From: Leclercia sp. LSNIH1
Lineage (GTDB): Bacteria; Pseudomonadota; Gammaproteobacteria; Enterobacterales; Enterobacteriaceae
Assembly (NCBI RefSeq): GCF_002902985.1
Contig: NZ_CP026170.1
Span: 62,001 to 126,000 of the forward strand
Reading direction: 5' to 3'
DNA: 64,000 nucleotides
Positions 35,542 to 45,373 of the stretch are shown here, piece by piece. The notes beneath the pieces were generated by a model. The model saw only the letters and a list, made by a program, of their open reading frames with translations. It had not been told where the DNA came from and did no database searches. A program made the translations under genes and the position numbers. The first letter of the stretch is position 1; the number at the start of each line of letters is the position of its first letter.

Positions 35542-38508
35542 ATGCCGCGTCGCTTGATCCTCTCGGCCACGGAGCGGGACACCCTGCTTGCGCTGCCGGA
35601 AAGCCAGGATGACCTGATCCGCTACTACACCTTCAACGACTCCGACCTGTCGCTGATCCGCCAGCGACGCGGCGACGCCAACCGCCTCGGCTTCGCCGTG
35701 CAGCTCTGCCTGCTGCGCTACCCCGGTTACGCGCTGGGAACCGACAGCGAGCTGCCCGAGCCGGTCATCCTGTGGGTGGCGAAGCAAGTCCAGGCCGAGC
35801 CGGCGAGCTGGGCAAAGTACGGCGAGCGCGACGTGACCCGTCGCGAGCATGCCCAGGAACTGCGCACCTACCTGCAACTGGCCCCGTTCGGCCTGTCCGA
35901 CTTCCGCGCCCTGGTGCGCGAGCTAACCGAGCTGGCCCAGCAGACCGACAAAGGCTTGCTGCTGGCCGGTCAGGCCCTGGAGAGCCTACGGCAGAAACGA
36001 CGCATCCTGCCGGCGCTGAGCGTGATTGACCGGGCCTGCTCGGAAGCCATTGCGCGAGCCAATCGGCGGGTCTACCGCGCCCTGGTCGAACCACTCACGG
36101 ACTCGCATCGGGCCAAGCTGGACGAGCTGTTGAAGCTCAAGGCCGGCAGCAGCATCACCTGGTTGACCTGGCTGCGCCAGGCACCGCTGAAACCCAACTC
36201 TCGGCACATGCTGGAACACATCGAGCGGCTGAAGACATTTCAGTTGGTGGACTTGCCCGAAGGCCTGGGCCGGCACATCCACCAGAACCGCCTGCTCAAG
36301 CTGGCCCGCGAGGGTGGGCAGATGACGCCCAAAGACCTCGGTAAGTTCGAGCCGCAGCGCCGCTACGCGACCCTGGCCGCCGTGGTGCTGGAGAGCACCG
36401 CGACCGTGATCGATGAGCTGGTCGATCTGCATGACCGCATCCTGGTCAAGCTGTTCAGCGGCGCGAAGCACAAGCATCAGCAGCAGTTCCAGAAGCAGGG
36501 CAAGGCGATCAACGACAAGGTGCGCCTGTACTCCAGGATCGGCCAGGCGCTGCTGGAAGCGAAGGAAAGCGGCAGCGACCCCTATGCCGCCATCGAGGCG
36601 GTGATTCCCTGGGACGAGTTCACCGAGAGCGTCAGCGAGGCCGAGCTGCTGGCCCGGCCGGAAGGCTTCGACCACCTGCACCTGGTCGGCGAGAACTTCG
36701 CCACCCTGCGCCGTTACACGCCGGCCTTGCTGGAGGTGCTGGAACTGCGCGCCGCGCCGGCCGCGCAAGGCGTGCTGGCAGCCGTGCAGACCCTGCGTGA
36801 GATGAACGCCGACAACCTGCGCAAGGTGCCGGCCGATGCACCCACGGCCTTCATCAAGCCGCGCTGGAAGCCGCTGGTGATCACCCCGGAAGGCCTCGAC
36901 CGGAAATTCTACGAAATCTGCGCCCTGTCCGAGCTGAAGAACGCCCTGCGCTCCGGCGACATCTGGGTCAAGGGCTCGCGGCAGTTCCGCGACTTCGACG
37001 ACTACCTGCTGCCGGCCGAGAAGTTCGCCGCACTCAAGCGCGAGCAGGCCCTGCCCCTGGCGATCAACCCGAACAGCGACCAGTACCTGGAAGAGCGTTT
37101 GCAGCTGCTGGACGAGCAGTTGGCCACCGTCACCCGCCTGGCCAAGGACAACGAGCTGCCCGATGCCATCCTCACCGAGTCAGGGCTGAAAATCACCCCG
37201 CTGGATGCGGCGGTGCCGGATCGGGCGCAGGCGCTGATCGACCAAACCAGCCAGTTACTGCCGCGCATCAAGATCACCGAACTGCTGATGGACGTGGACG
37301 ACTGGACGGGCTTCAGCCGCCACTTCACCCACTTGAAGGACGGGGCCGAGGCCAAAGACAGGACGTTGCTGCTGTCCGCAATCCTCGGTGATGCGATCAA
37401 CCTCGGGCTGACCAAGATGGCCGAGTCGAGCCCCGGCCTGACCTACGCCAAGCTGTCCTGGCTGCAAGCCTGGCACATCCGCGACGAAACCTATTCGGCG
37501 GCCTTGGCCGAGCTGGTCAACCACCAGTATCGCCACGCCTTTGCCGCCCACTGGGGCGACGGCACGACCTCATCCTCCGATGGCCAGCGCTTCCGCGCGG
37601 GTGGCCGGGGCGAGAGCACCGGGCACGTCAACCCGAAGTACGGTAGCGAGCCGGGACGGCTGTTCTATACCCATATCTCCGACCAGTACGCGCCGTTCAG
37701 CACCCGCGTGGTGAATGTCGGCGTCCGCGATTCCACCTATGTGCTCGACGGCCTGCTGTACCACGAGTCCGACCTGCGGATCGAGGAGCACTACACCGAC
37801 ACGGCCGGCTTCACCGATCACGTCTTTGCCCTGATGCACCTGCTAGGCTTCCGCTTCGCGCCGCGCATCCGCGACCTCGGCGAAACCAAGCTGTACGTGC
37901 CGCAGGGCGTGCAAGCCTACCCGACGTTGCGCCCGCTGATCGGCGGCACCCTGAACATCAAGCACGTGCGTGCCCACTGGGACGACATCCTGCGCCTGGC
38001 CAGCTCGATCAAGCAGGGCACCGTCACCGCCTCGCTGATGCTGCGCAAGCTCGGCAGCTACCCGCGCCAGAACGGACTGGCCGTGGCCCTGCGCGAGCTG
38101 GGCCGGATCGAGCGCACGCTGTTCATCCTGGACTGGCTGCAAAGTGTTGAACTGCGCCGCCGCGTGCATGCCGGCCTGAACAAAGGTGAGGCGCGCAACT
38201 CGCTGGCCAGGGCGGTGTTCTTCAACCGCCTTGGGGAAATCAGGGATCGGAGCTTCGAGCAGCAGCGCTACCGGGCCAGCGGCCTCAACCTGGTGACGGC
38301 GGCTATCGTGCTGTGGAACACGGTGTACCTGGAACGCGCCACCCAGGGGTTGGTCGAGGCCGGCAAGCCGGTGGACGGCGAGCTGCTGCAATTCCTGTCG
38401 CCGCTGGGCTGGGAGCACATCAACCTAACCGGCGATTACGTCTGGCGGCAGAGCCGCAGACTGGAAGACGGGAAGTTTCGGCCCTTACGGATGCCCGGAA
38501 AACCTTAG
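35542..38508 (+). CDS. tnpA: Tn501/Tn1721-type transposase TnpA
   Basis: Full-length (988 residues) Tn3-family DDE transposase of the Tn21 subfamily, uninterrupted from [20 protein letters not shown] to RPLRMPGKP. The C-terminal core carries the conserved blocks [41 protein letters not shown] and [13 protein letters not shown]. The terminal repeat right after it is of the Tn501/Tn1721 kind (AGAATTCGGAAAAAATCGTA). It should recognise that end and probably, less well, the more diverged end at 30750. GC-rich codon use contrasts with the IS1-bounded sugar genes. Confidence 0.93.
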   Translation: MPRRLILSATERDTLLALPESQDDLIRYYTFNDSDLSLIRQRRGDANRLGFAVQLCLLRYPGYALGTDSELPEPVILWVAKQVQAEPASWAKYGERDVTRREHAQELRTYLQLAPFGLSDFRALVRELTELAQQTDKGLLLAGQALESLRQKRRILPALSVIDRACSEAIARANRRVYRALVEPLTDSHRAKLDELLKLKAGSSITWLTWLRQAPLKPNSRHMLEHIERLKTFQLVDLPEGLGRHIHQNRLLKLAREGGQMTPKDLGKFEPQRRYATLAAVVLESTATVIDELVDLHDRILVKLFSGAKHKHQQQFQKQGKAINDKVRLYSRIGQALLEAKESGSDPYAAIEAVIPWDEFTESVSEAELLARPEGFDHLHLVGENFATLRRYTPALLEVLELRAAPAAQGVLAAVQTLREMNADNLRKVPADAPTAFIKPRWKPLVITPEGLDRKFYEICALSELKNALRSGDIWVKGSRQFRDFDDYLLPAEKFAALKREQALPLAINPNSDQYLEERLQLLDEQLATVTRLAKDNELPDAILTESGLKITPLDAAVPDRAQALIDQTSQLLPRIKITELLMDVDDWTGFSRHFTHLKDGAEAKDRTLLLSAILGDAINLGLTKMAESSPGLTYAKLSWLQAWHIRDETYSAALAELVNHQYRHAFAAHWGDGTTSSSDGQRFRAGGRGESTGHVNPKYGSEPGRLFYTHISDQYAPFSTRVVNVGVRDSTYVLDGLLYHESDLRIEEHYTDTAGFTDHVFALMHLLGFRFAPRIRDLGETKLYVPQGVQAYPTLRPLIGGTLNIKHVRAHWDDILRLASSIKQGTVTASLMLRKLGSYPRQNGLAVALRELGRIERTLFILDWLQSVELRRRVHAGLNKGEARNSLARAVFFNRLGEIRDRSFEQQRYRASGLNLVTAAIVLWNTVYLERATQGLVEAGKPVDGELLQFLSPLGWEHINLTGDYVWRQSRRLEDGKFRPLRMPGKP

Positions 38509-38541
38509 CGTACGATTTTTTCCGAATTCTGCGGGCTCCCC
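38504..38541 (-). repeat. Tn501/Tn1721-type terminal repeat (tnpA end)
   Basis: On the minus strand begins GGGGAGCCCGCAGAATTCGG at 38541 and ends CGTACGCTAAG at 38504, overlapping the tnpA stop. It cuts into the outer IRt end of the integron at 38542, without a 5-bp duplication matching the other end (GACTA here, AGATA at 30745-30749). Confidence 0.88.
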
Positions 38542-38592
38542 GACTATGCTCAATACTCGTGTGCACCAAAGCGAGGTGAGCATGGCGACGGA
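38542..38592. other. Remnant of the outer integron end (second IRt segment)
   Basis: The 51 bases continue the sequence seen at 40115-40136 in inverted orientation (GACTATGCTCAATACTCGTG). In In4-type integrons IS6100 is flanked by two inverted copies of the IRt end; here the outer copy has lost its IRt 25-mer to the transposon end at 38541. Confidence 0.75.
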
Positions 38593-38913
38593 GGCTCTGT
38601 TGCAAAGATTGGCGGCAGTCAGAGGTAGGCTGTCGCTCTGCGCCGATCAGGCGGCTGCTGCGAAATGGTGGTTGAGCATGCCCATGGCCTCCGTCAGCGC
38701 CGAGGGCCCAATGCCAAAAGCTCTCTCCACAAGGCGCACCTCGCCCCTGATGCCGGGCTGCAGGCACCAGGGGCGAGCCTGTCCTTTGCGCAGGGCTCGC
38801 ATGACTTCGAATCCCTTGATCGTGGCATAGGCCGTGGGGATCGATTTGAAACCGCGCACCGGCTTGATCAGTATCTTGAGCTTTCCGTGATCGGCCTCGA
38901 TCACGTTATTGAG
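38593..38913 (-). repeat. IS6100 partial copy 1 (321 bp)
   Basis: Exact 321-bp copy of the right end of IS6100, from the terminal GGCTCTGTTGCAAAG to CACGTTATTGAG. It carries only the last third of the transposase, including the catalytic Glu region (MIEADHGKLK on the minus strand), so it is not a working element. Confidence 0.93.
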
Positions 38914-39234
38914 GGCTCTGTTGCAAAGATTGGCGGCAGTCAGAGGTAGGCTGTCGCTCTGCGCCGATCAGGCGGCTGCTGCGAAATGGTGGTTGAGCAT
39001 GCCCATGGCCTCCGTCAGCGCCGAGGGCCCAATGCCAAAAGCTCTCTCCACAAGGCGCACCTCGCCCCTGATGCCGGGCTGCAGGCACCAGGGGCGAGCC
39101 TGTCCTTTGCGCAGGGCTCGCATGACTTCGAATCCCTTGATCGTGGCATAGGCCGTGGGGATCGATTTGAAACCGCGCACCGGCTTGATCAGTATCTTGA
39201 GCTTTCCGTGATCGGCCTCGATCACGTTATTGAG
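38914..39234 (-). repeat. IS6100 partial copy 2 (321 bp)
   Basis: Second, apparently identical, tandem 321-bp unit with the same joint (TTATTGAG|GGCTCTG) as copy 1. Together with the first 321 bp of the complete element it forms three perfect tandem repeats. Confidence 0.93.
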
Positions 39235-40114
39235 GGCTCTGTTGCAAAGATTGGCGGCAGTCAGAGGTAGGCTGTCGCTCTGCGCCGATCAGGCGGCTGC
39301 TGCGAAATGGTGGTTGAGCATGCCCATGGCCTCCGTCAGCGCCGAGGGCCCAATGCCAAAAGCTCTCTCCACAAGGCGCACCTCGCCCCTGATGCCGGGC
39401 TGCAGGCACCAGGGGCGAGCCTGTCCTTTGCGCAGGGCTCGCATGACTTCGAATCCCTTGATCGTGGCATAGGCCGTGGGGATCGATTTGAAACCGCGCA
39501 CCGGCTTGATCAGTATCTTGAGCTTTCCGTGATCGGCCTCGATCACGTTATTGAGATACTTCACCTGCCGGTGGGCCGTCTCCCGGTCCAGCTTTCCTTC
39601 GCGCTTCAATTCGGTGATCGCTGCACCATAGCTCGGCGCTTTGTCGGTATTGAGCGTGGCAGGCTTTTCCCAGTGCTTCAGGCCTCGCAGGGCCTTGCCC
39701 AGGAACCGCTTCGCTGCCTTGGCGCTGCGGGTCGGCGACAGGTAGAAATCGATCGTGTCGCCCCGCTTGTCGACTGCCCGGTACAGGTAGGTCCACTTGC
39801 CCCGCACCTTGACGTAGGTTTCATCCAGGCGCCAGCTCGGATCAAAGCCACGCCGCCAGAACCAGCGCAGCCGCTTCTCCATCTCCGGGGCGTAGCACTG
39901 GACCCAGCGATAGATCGTCGTATGGTCGACCGAAATGCCGCGTTCCGCCAGCATTTCCTCAAGGTCGCGATAGCTGATCGGATAGCGACAATACCAGCGC
40001 ACCGCCCACAGGATCACATCACCCTGGAAATGGCGCCACTTGAAATCCGTCATCGTTCCGTCCGTCCAATCTCCGCCAAGCATGCTCAAGCTTCACGATT
40101 TTTGCAACAGAGCC
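39235..40114 (-). mobile_element. IS6100, complete (880 bp)
   Basis: 880-bp IS6-family element with ends GGCTCTGTTGCAAAG (39235) and TTTGCAACAGAGCC (to 40114), in the standard In4 position beyond the 3'-conserved segment. Its first 321 bp are repeated twice more on the left. Confidence 0.96.
39289..40053 (-). CDS. tnpA: IS6100 transposase
   Basis: IS6-family DDE transposase, 254 residues from MTDFKWRHFQGDVILWAVRW, with the catalytic blocks RLDETYVKVRGKW, TLNTDKAPSYG and VIEADHGKLK. A longer start at 40089 adds 12 residues and is used in some annotations. The frame is intact. Confidence 0.94.
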   Translation of the reverse strand: MTDFKWRHFQGDVILWAVRWYCRYPISYRDLEEMLAERGISVDHTTIYRWVQCYAPEMEKRLRWFWRRGFDPSWRLDETYVKVRGKWTYLYRAVDKRGDTIDFYLSPTRSAKAAKRFLGKALRGLKHWEKPATLNTDKAPSYGAAITELKREGKLDRETAHRQVKYLNNVIEADHGKLKILIKPVRGFKSIPTAYATIKGFEVMRALRKGQARPWCLQPGIRGEVRLVERAFGIGPSALTEAMGMLNHHFAAAA

Positions 40115-40212
40115 CACACGAGTATTGAGCATAGTCGAGATTGGTGCAGATCACTTCTGATATTGAACTGTCAGGAGCTGGCTGCACAACAGCCATTACG
40201 CCCAATCAACTG

Positions 40213-40237
40213 GTGCAGTCGTCTTCTGAAAATGACA
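40213..40237 (-). repeat. IRt of the class 1 integron (inner copy)
   Basis: 25-bp end, on the minus strand TGTCATTTTCAGAAGACGAC from 40237. Together with the next 123 or so bases up to IS6100 it forms the inner of the two IRt segments of an In4-type 3' end. Confidence 0.88.
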
Positions 40238-40559
40238 TTTGGTATCTCTCATAAACGGATGTTTTTGAGAGAACTATCTTCGGCCTTCACACGCACGAAA
40301 GGCGGCGAAGCTCCGCCGTTAATCCGTCCGCCGGAGATCTCGCCCAGGCAGGCTGAAGGCCGAGCAAGCCTGACAGGCCCGAAAAGCCCGGCACGGGCGT
40401 CGGCGGCGATGACGGCGGCGGCATTATCCAGGGTTGATGATGGAAGTGGAGGATATCGACAACCTCTCGCGCAACCAAGACATCGCGGTCGGACTGCAAG
40501 TGATCTTGAAGCCACGGGCCCGTCCCACCCCGACATGGACCTCGATGCCCGAACGGACG
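40238..40559 (-). other. 3'-conserved segment tail (orf6 region)
   Basis: Sequence downstream of orf5 up to IRt. It corresponds in position to the orf6 remnant of In4-type integrons. I see no reading frame here that I would call a functional gene. Confidence 0.5.
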
Positions 40560-41060
40560 TTAGATTTCGAGTTCTAGGCGTTCTGCGATGAAGGTTGGAT
40601 CCCAGCCGGGATTGAAAGTGTCGACGTGGGTGAATCCGAGCCGCTCGTATAGGCCACGCAGGTTCGGGTGGCAGTCGAGCCGCAGCTTGGCGCACCCCTG
40701 CGTTCGCGCGGCATGGCGGCAAGCCTCGATCAGCGCGGAGCTGACACCCCGGCCCGCATGTGTCCGTCGCACCGCGAGCTTGTGCAGATATGCGGCCTCC
40801 CCCTTGAGGGCGTCGGGCCAGAACTCGGGATCCTCGGCCGACAAGGTGCAACAGCCGACGATGCCGTCGCTGCAACTCGCGACTAGGAGCTCGGATCTCA
40901 GGACGAAGGTCTCCGCGAATGTCCGGTCGATCCGCGCGACGTCCCAGGCGGGCGTTCCCTTGGCGGACATCCACGCCGCAGCGTCGTGCATCAGCCGCAC
41001 AACCTCGTCGATATCACCCGAGCAGGCGACCCGAACGTTCGGAGGCTCCTCGCTGTCCAT
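40560..41060 (-). CDS. orf5: GNAT acetyltransferase orf5 of the 3'-conserved segment
   Basis: A 166-residue GCN5-related N-acetyltransferase that has no known resistance role. The acetyl-CoA-binding A motif is KLAVRRTHAGRGVSSALIEA, and the B motif region contains LRGLYERLGFTHV. Constant passenger of class 1 integrons downstream of sul1, from which it is separated by about 127 bp. Confidence 0.92.
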   Translation of the reverse strand: MDSEEPPNVRVACSGDIDEVVRLMHDAAAWMSAKGTPAWDVARIDRTFAETFVLRSELLVASCSDGIVGCCTLSAEDPEFWPDALKGEAAYLHKLAVRRTHAGRGVSSALIEACRHAARTQGCAKLRLDCHPNLRGLYERLGFTHVDTFNPGWDPTFIAERLELEI

Positions 41061-41187
41061 TCGCTCCCCTGGCGCGGTATGAACCGCCGCCTCATAGTGC
41101 AGTTTGATCCTGACGAGCCCAGCATGTCTGCGCCCACCTTCGCGGAACCTGACCAGGGTCCGCTAGCGGGCGGCCGGAAGGTGAATG

Positions 41188-42027
41188 CTAGGCATGATCT
41201 AACCCTCGGTCTCTGGCGTCGCGACTGCGAAATTTCGCGAGGGTTTCCGAGAAGGTGATTGCGCTTCGCAGATCTCCAGGCGCGTGGGTGCGGACGTAGT
41301 CAGCGCCATTGCCGATCGCGTGAAGTTCCGCCGCAAGGCTCGCTGGACCCAGATCCTTTACAGGAAGGCCAACGGTGGCGCCCAAGAAGGATTTCCGCGA
41401 CACCGAGACCAATAGCGGAAGCCCCAACGCCGACTTCAGCTTTTGAAGGTTCGACAGCACGTGCAGCGATGTTTCCGGTGCGGGGCTCAAGAAAAATCCC
41501 ATCCCCGGATCGAGGATGAGCCGGTCGGCAGCGACCCCGCTCCGTCGCAAGGCGGAAACCCGCGCCTCGAAGAACCGCACAATCTCGTCGAGCGCGTCTT
41601 CGGGTCGAAGGTGACCGGTGCGGGTGGCGATGCCATCCCGCTGCGCTGAGTGCATAACCACCAGCCTGCAGTCCGCCTCAGCAATATCGGGATAGAGCGC
41701 AGGGTCAGGAAATCCTTGGATATCGTTCAGGTAACCCACGCCGCGCTTGAGCGCATAGCGCTGGGTTTCCGGTTGGAAGCTGTCGATTGAAACACGGTGC
41801 ATCTGATCGGACAGGGCGTCTAAGAGCGGCGCAATACGTCTGATCTCATCGGCCGGCGATACAGGCCTCGCGTCCGGATGGCTGGCGGCCGGTCCGACAT
41901 CCACGACGTCTGATCCGACTCGCAGCATTTCGATCGCCGCGGTGACAGCGCCGGCGGGGTCTAGCCGCCGGCTCTCATCGAAGAAGGAGTCCTCGGTGAG
42001 ATTCAGAATGCCGAACACCGTCACCAT
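41188..42027 (-). CDS. sul1: Sulfonamide-resistant dihydropteroate synthase Sul1
   Basis: Drug-insensitive dihydropteroate synthase that bypasses sulfonamide inhibition of folate synthesis. 279 residues starting [20 protein letters not shown], with the pterin-binding signature [13 protein letters not shown], the DVGPAASHP loop and [10 protein letters not shown]. The start at 42027 is the standard sul1 start; the frame is open upstream into qacEdelta1. It overlaps the end of qacEdelta1 by 7 bp. Confidence 0.98.
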   Translation of the reverse strand: MVTVFGILNLTEDSFFDESRRLDPAGAVTAAIEMLRVGSDVVDVGPAASHPDARPVSPADEIRRIAPLLDALSDQMHRVSIDSFQPETQRYALKRGVGYLNDIQGFPDPALYPDIAEADCRLVVMHSAQRDGIATRTGHLRPEDALDEIVRFFEARVSALRRSGVAADRLILDPGMGFFLSPAPETSLHVLSNLQKLKSALGLPLLVSVSRKSFLGATVGLPVKDLGPASLAAELHAIGNGADYVRTHAPGDLRSAITFSETLAKFRSRDARDRGLDHA

Positions 42028-42368
42028 GGCGTCGGCCTCCGCAGCGACTTCCACGATGGGGATCGGGCGAGCAAAAAGGCAGCAATTATGAGCCCCATAC
42101 CTACAAAGCCCCACGCATCAAGCTTTTGCCCATGAAGCAACCAGGCAATGGCTGTAATTATGACGACGCCGAGTCCCGACCAGACTGCATAAGCAACACC
42201 GACAGGGATGGATTTCAGAACCAGAGAAAGAAAATAAAATGCGATGCCATAACCGATTATGACAACGGCGGAAGGGGCAAGCTTAGTAAAGCCCTCGCTA
42301 GATTTTAATGCGGATGTTGCGATTACTTCGCCAACTATTGCGATAACAAGAAAAAGCCAGCCTTTCAT
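42021..42368 (-). CDS. qacEdelta1: Truncated quaternary ammonium efflux protein QacEdelta1
   Basis: Small multidrug resistance exporter, 115 residues, with four predicted membrane segments starting [20 protein letters not shown] (membrane Glu14). The normal C-terminus is replaced by sequence from the joint with sul1 ([15 protein letters not shown]), the delta1 form with low residual activity toward quaternary ammonium compounds. Confidence 0.97.
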   Translation of the reverse strand: MKGWLFLVIAIVGEVIATSALKSSEGFTKLAPSAVVIIGYGIAFYFLSLVLKSIPVGVAYAVWSGLGVVIITAIAWLLHGQKLDAWGFVGMGLIIAAFLLARSPSWKSLRRPTPW

Positions 42369-42470
42369 GATATATCTCCCAATTTGTGTAGGGCTTATTA
42401 TGCACGCTTAAAAATAATAAAAGCAGACTTGACCTGATAGTTTGGCTGTGAGCAATTATGTGCTTAGTGC

Positions 42471-42530
42471 ATCTAACGCTTGAGTTAAGCCGCGCCGCGA
42501 AGCGGCGTCGGCTTGAACGAATTGTTAGAC
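42471..42530 (-). other. attC site of the aadA1 cassette
   Basis: 60-bp imperfect palindrome (GTCTAACAATTCGTTCAAGC and its GCTTGAGTTAAGCCGCGCC partner) downstream of the aadA1 stop, bounded by the TCTAAC and GTTAGAC core sites. Confidence 0.9.
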
Positions 42531-42531
42531 A

Positions 42532-43323
42532 TTATTTGCCGACTACCTTGGTGATCTCGCCTTTCACGTAGTGAACAAATTCTTCCAACTGATCTGCGCG
42601 GGAGGCCAAGCGATCTTCTTCTTGTCCAAGATAAGCCTGTCTAGCTTCAAGTATGACGGGCTGATACTGGGCCGGCAGGCGCTCCATTGCCCAGTCGGCA
42701 GCGACATCCTTCGGCGCGATTTTGCCGGTTACTGCGCTGTACCAAATGCGGGACAACGTAAGCACTACATTTCGCTCATCGCCAGCCCAGTCGGGCGGCG
42801 AGTTCCATAGCGTTAAGGTTTCATTTAGCGCCTCAAATAGATCCTGTTCAGGAACCGGATCAAAGAGTTCCTCCGCCGCTGGACCTACCAAGGCAACGCT
42901 ATGTTCTCTTGCTTTTGTCAGCAAGATAGCCAGATCAATGTCGATCGTGGCTGGCTCGAAGATACCTGCAAGAATGTCATTGCGCTGCCATTCTCCAAAT
43001 TGCAGTTCGCGCTTAGCTGGATAACGCCACGGAATGATGTCGTCGTGCACAACAATGGTGACTTCTACAGCGCGGAGAATCTCGCTCTCTCCAGGGGAAG
43101 CCGAAGTTTCCAAAAGGTCGTTGATCAAAGCTCGCCGCGTTGTTTCATCAAGCCTTACGGTCACCGTAACCAGCAAATCAATATCACTGTGTGGCTTCAG
43201 GCCGCCATCCACTGCGGAGCCGTACAAATGTACGGCCAGCAACGTCGGTTCGAGATGGCGCTCGATGACGCCAACTACCTCTGATAGTTGAGTCGATACT
43301 TCGGCGATCACCGCTTCCCTCAT
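42532..43323 (-). CDS. aadA1: Aminoglycoside (3'')(9)-O-nucleotidyltransferase AadA1
   Basis: Adenylyltransferase that inactivates streptomycin and spectinomycin. 263 residues beginning MREAVIAEVSTQLSEVVGVI; the nucleotidyltransferase signature LYGSAVDGGLKPHSDIDLLV carries the catalytic aspartates. The usual start at 43323 is used; an upstream in-frame ATG runs into the dfrA attC site. Second cassette from attI1, so it is transcribed from Pc after dfrA. Confidence 0.97.
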   Translation of the reverse strand: MREAVIAEVSTQLSEVVGVIERHLEPTLLAVHLYGSAVDGGLKPHSDIDLLVTVTVRLDETTRRALINDLLETSASPGESEILRAVEVTIVVHDDIIPWRYPAKRELQFGEWQRNDILAGIFEPATIDIDLAILLTKAREHSVALVGPAAEELFDPVPEQDLFEALNETLTLWNSPPDWAGDERNVVLTLSRIWYSAVTGKIAPKDVAADWAMERLPAQYQPVILEARQAYLGQEEDRLASRADQLEEFVHYVKGEITKVVGK

Positions 43324-43326
43324 GAT

Positions 43327-43430
43327 GTTTAACGCCTGGCACAGCTGCCGACAAAATTGGCGCTTGTTTTGCCGGCTTTTTGGCAAAACAAGTGACACTT
43401 TTGGCGGTCAGTTGCTGCCACTTGTTAACC
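43327..43430 (-). other. attC site of the dfrA cassette
   Basis: Imperfect palindromic recombination site between the dfrA and aadA1 genes, bounded by GTTAAC-type core sites at 43424-43430 and 43327-43333; it overlaps the last codons of dfrA, as in dfrA1-type cassettes. Confidence 0.85.
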
Positions 43431-43898
43431 CTTTTGCCAGATTTGGTAACTATAATTTATGTTAGACACGAAGTCTTGGCTAAAAACTGGCCTAAAACTA
43501 CTGGGGATTTCTGGAAAATAGACATCACCTTCTGGCTCAATGTCGATTGTTGAAATATGTAAAGTATCAACTTTATCGATCAGGCTTTTGTATATTTCAC
43601 CACCACCAGACACAATCACATGATCCGTTATCGTCTTCAGATGATTTAGCGCTTCATCGATAGATGGAAATACCAATACATTCTCATCACTGGAAGTGAA
43701 GCTTGAACGAGTTACAACGGCATATTTTCGGTTGGGTAAAGCCCCCATTGACTCGAAAGTCTTTCGGCCTACCAAAAGCCACTGATTATAGGTAATCGCT
43801 TTGAAGAGTAATTGTTCCCCTTTGGCACTCCATGGAATATCTGGGCCATTTCCGATAACTCCATTCTTCGAAATTGCTGCCATTAGTGATAGTTTCAC
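43425..43898 (-). CDS. dfrA15: Trimethoprim-resistant dihydrofolate reductase, DfrA15-like
   Basis: Drug-insensitive dihydrofolate reductase of the DfrA1 group, 157 residues, GTG start. Reads [20 protein letters not shown], with [16 protein letters not shown] and the C-terminal [11 protein letters not shown]. Differences from DfrA1 as I remember it ([24 protein letters not shown]) fit DfrA15; allele naming needs a direct comparison. First cassette, directly after attI1, so most strongly expressed from Pc. Confidence 0.9.
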   Translation of the reverse strand: MKLSLMAAISKNGVIGNGPDIPWSAKGEQLLFKAITYNQWLLVGRKTFESMGALPNRKYAVVTRSSFTSSDENVLVFPSIDEALNHLKTITDHVIVSGGGEIYKSLIDKVDTLHISTIDIEPEGDVYFPEIPSSFRPVFSQDFVSNINYSYQIWQKG

Positions 43899-43912
43899 GA
43901 TACTTCCTTAGG

Positions 43913-43977
43913 GGTTAACTTTGTTTTAGGGCGACTGCCCTGCTGCGTAACATCGTTGCTGCTCCATAACATCAAAC
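43913..43977 (-). other. attI1 recombination site
   Basis: Region between the dfrA cassette and intI1 with the core GTTAAC at the cassette border (43914-43919) and the integrase-binding repeats further right. Position and sequence (GTTACGCAGCAGGGCAGTCG on the minus strand) are those of attI1. Confidence 0.85.
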
Positions 43978-44054
43978 ATCGACCCACGGCGTAACGCGCT
44001 TGCTGCTTGGATGCCCGAGGCATAGACTGTACAAAAAAACAGTCATAACAAGCC

Positions 44055-45068
44055 ATGAAAACCGCCACTGCGCCGTTACCACCGCTGCGTTCGGTCAAGG
44101 TTCTGGACCAGTTGCGTGAGCGCATACGCTACTTGCATTACAGTTTACGAACCGAACAGGCTTATGTCCACTGGGTTCGTGCCTTCATCCGTTTCCACGG
44201 TGTGCGTCACCCGGCAACCTTGGGCAGCAGCGAAGTCGAGGCATTTCTGTCCTGGCTGGCGAACGAGCGCAAGGTTTCGGTCTCCACGCATCGTCAGGCA
44301 TTGGCGGCCTTGCTGTTCTTCTACGGCAAGGTGCTGTGCACGGATCTGCCCTGGCTTCAGGAGATCGGAAGACCTCGGCCGTCGCGGCGCTTGCCGGTGG
44401 TGCTGACCCCGGATGAAGTGGTTCGCATCCTCGGTTTTCTGGAAGGCGAGCATCGTTTGTTCGCCCAGCTTCTGTATGGAACGGGCATGCGGATCAGTGA
44501 GGGTTTGCAACTGCGGGTCAAGGATCTGGATTTCGATCACGGCACGATCATCGTGCGGGAGGGCAAGGGCTCCAAGGATCGGGCCTTGATGTTACCCGAG
44601 AGCTTGGCACCCAGCCTGCGCGAGCAGCTGTCGCGTGCACGGGCATGGTGGCTGAAGGACCAGGCCGAGGGCCGCAGCGGCGTTGCGCTTCCCGACGCCC
44701 TTGAGCGGAAGTATCCGCGCGCCGGGCATTCCTGGCCGTGGTTCTGGGTTTTTGCGCAGCACACGCATTCGACCGATCCACGGAGCGGTGTCGTGCGTCG
44801 CCATCACATGTATGACCAGACCTTTCAGCGCGCCTTCAAACGTGCCGTAGAACAAGCAGGCATCACGAAGCCCGCCACACCGCACACCCTCCGCCACTCG
44901 TTCGCGACGGCCTTGCTCCGCAGCGGTTACGACATTCGAACCGTGCAGGATCTGCTCGGCCATTCCGACGTCTCTACGACGATGATTTACACGCATGTGC
45001 TGAAAGTTGGCGGTGCCGGAGTGCGCTCACCGCTTGATGCGCTGCCGCCCCTCACTAGTGAGAGGTAG
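44055..45068 (+). CDS. intI1: Class 1 integron integrase IntI1
   Basis: Tyrosine recombinase, 337 residues, complete. Catalytic blocks [27 protein letters not shown] and [14 protein letters not shown], plus the integron-integrase-specific insert containing [18 protein letters not shown]. Arg32 and His39 are encoded; these codons overlap the divergent cassette promoter Pc. It inserts and excises cassettes at attI1. Confidence 0.97.
44142..44170 (-). promoter_or_regulatory. Cassette promoter Pc, PcH1-type
   Basis: Inside intI1 on the minus strand: -35 TGGACA (44165-44170), 17-bp spacer, -10 TAAACT (44142-44147). This combination is the PcH1 hybrid variant, weaker than PcS. A second promoter P2 is inactive: TTGTTA and TACAGT near 44028-44052 are 14 bp apart, without the GGG insertion. 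Confidence 0.88.
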
Positions 45069-45245
45069 GGCAGCGCAAGTCAATCCTGGCGGATTCACTA
45101 CCCCTGCGCGAAGGCCATCGGTGCCGCATCGAACGGCCGGTTGCGGAAAGTCCTCCCTGCGTCCGCTGATGGCCGGCAGCAGCCCGTCGTTGCCTGATGG
45201 ATCCAACCCCTCCGCTGCTATAGTGCAGTCGGCTTCTGACGTTCA

Positions 45246-45270
45246 GTGCAGCCGTCTTCTGAAAACGACA
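45246..45270 (-). repeat. IRi of the class 1 integron
   Basis: 25-bp outer end on the 5' side, TGTCGTTTTCAGAAGACGGC from 45270 on the minus strand. The right flank is the res region of the second Tn21-type module. Confidence 0.92.
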
Positions 45271-45373
45271 CCATGTGCAAACGATGTCAGAATAGAGTTA
45301 AATTTCCTATTGATTGACATATTCCGTCAAAGGTAATAGATTTCATCCTGACACTTTTGCCTTTGGAGGCATC
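45271..45373. promoter_or_regulatory. res region of the second Tn21-type module
   Basis: AT-rich segment between IRi and tnpR with TGTCAGAATAGAG and TCCTGACACTTTTGCC half sites, parallel to the res region at 34803-34977. The integron inserted at its edge. Confidence 0.65.

Larger units (their letters stand above)
40213..45270 (-). mobile_element. Class 1 integron (In4-type) with dfrA and aadA1 cassettes
   Basis: Runs from IRi (45246-45270) leftward: 5'-conserved segment with intI1, attI1, a dfrA cassette, an aadA1 cassette, then 3'-conserved segment with qacEdelta1, sul1, orf5, and an IRt segment next to IS6100. It sits in the res region beside the tnpR of the second Tn21-type module, the classic insertion place. 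No tni genes, so it cannot move on its own. Confidence 0.95.

Noticed and set aside
38593..39234. Tandem 321-bp units as a possible CRISPR or satellite array
   Set aside because: Unit length and sequence are exactly an IS6100 end; no spacers.
39307..40128. 273-codon frame antisense to the IS6100 transposase
   Set aside because: Mirror of a conserved coding sequence in GC-rich DNA, no start signals.
40287..40499. 70-codon frame in the orf6 region of the integron
   Set aside because: No ribosome site or conserved motif; kept as 3'-conserved-segment tail only.
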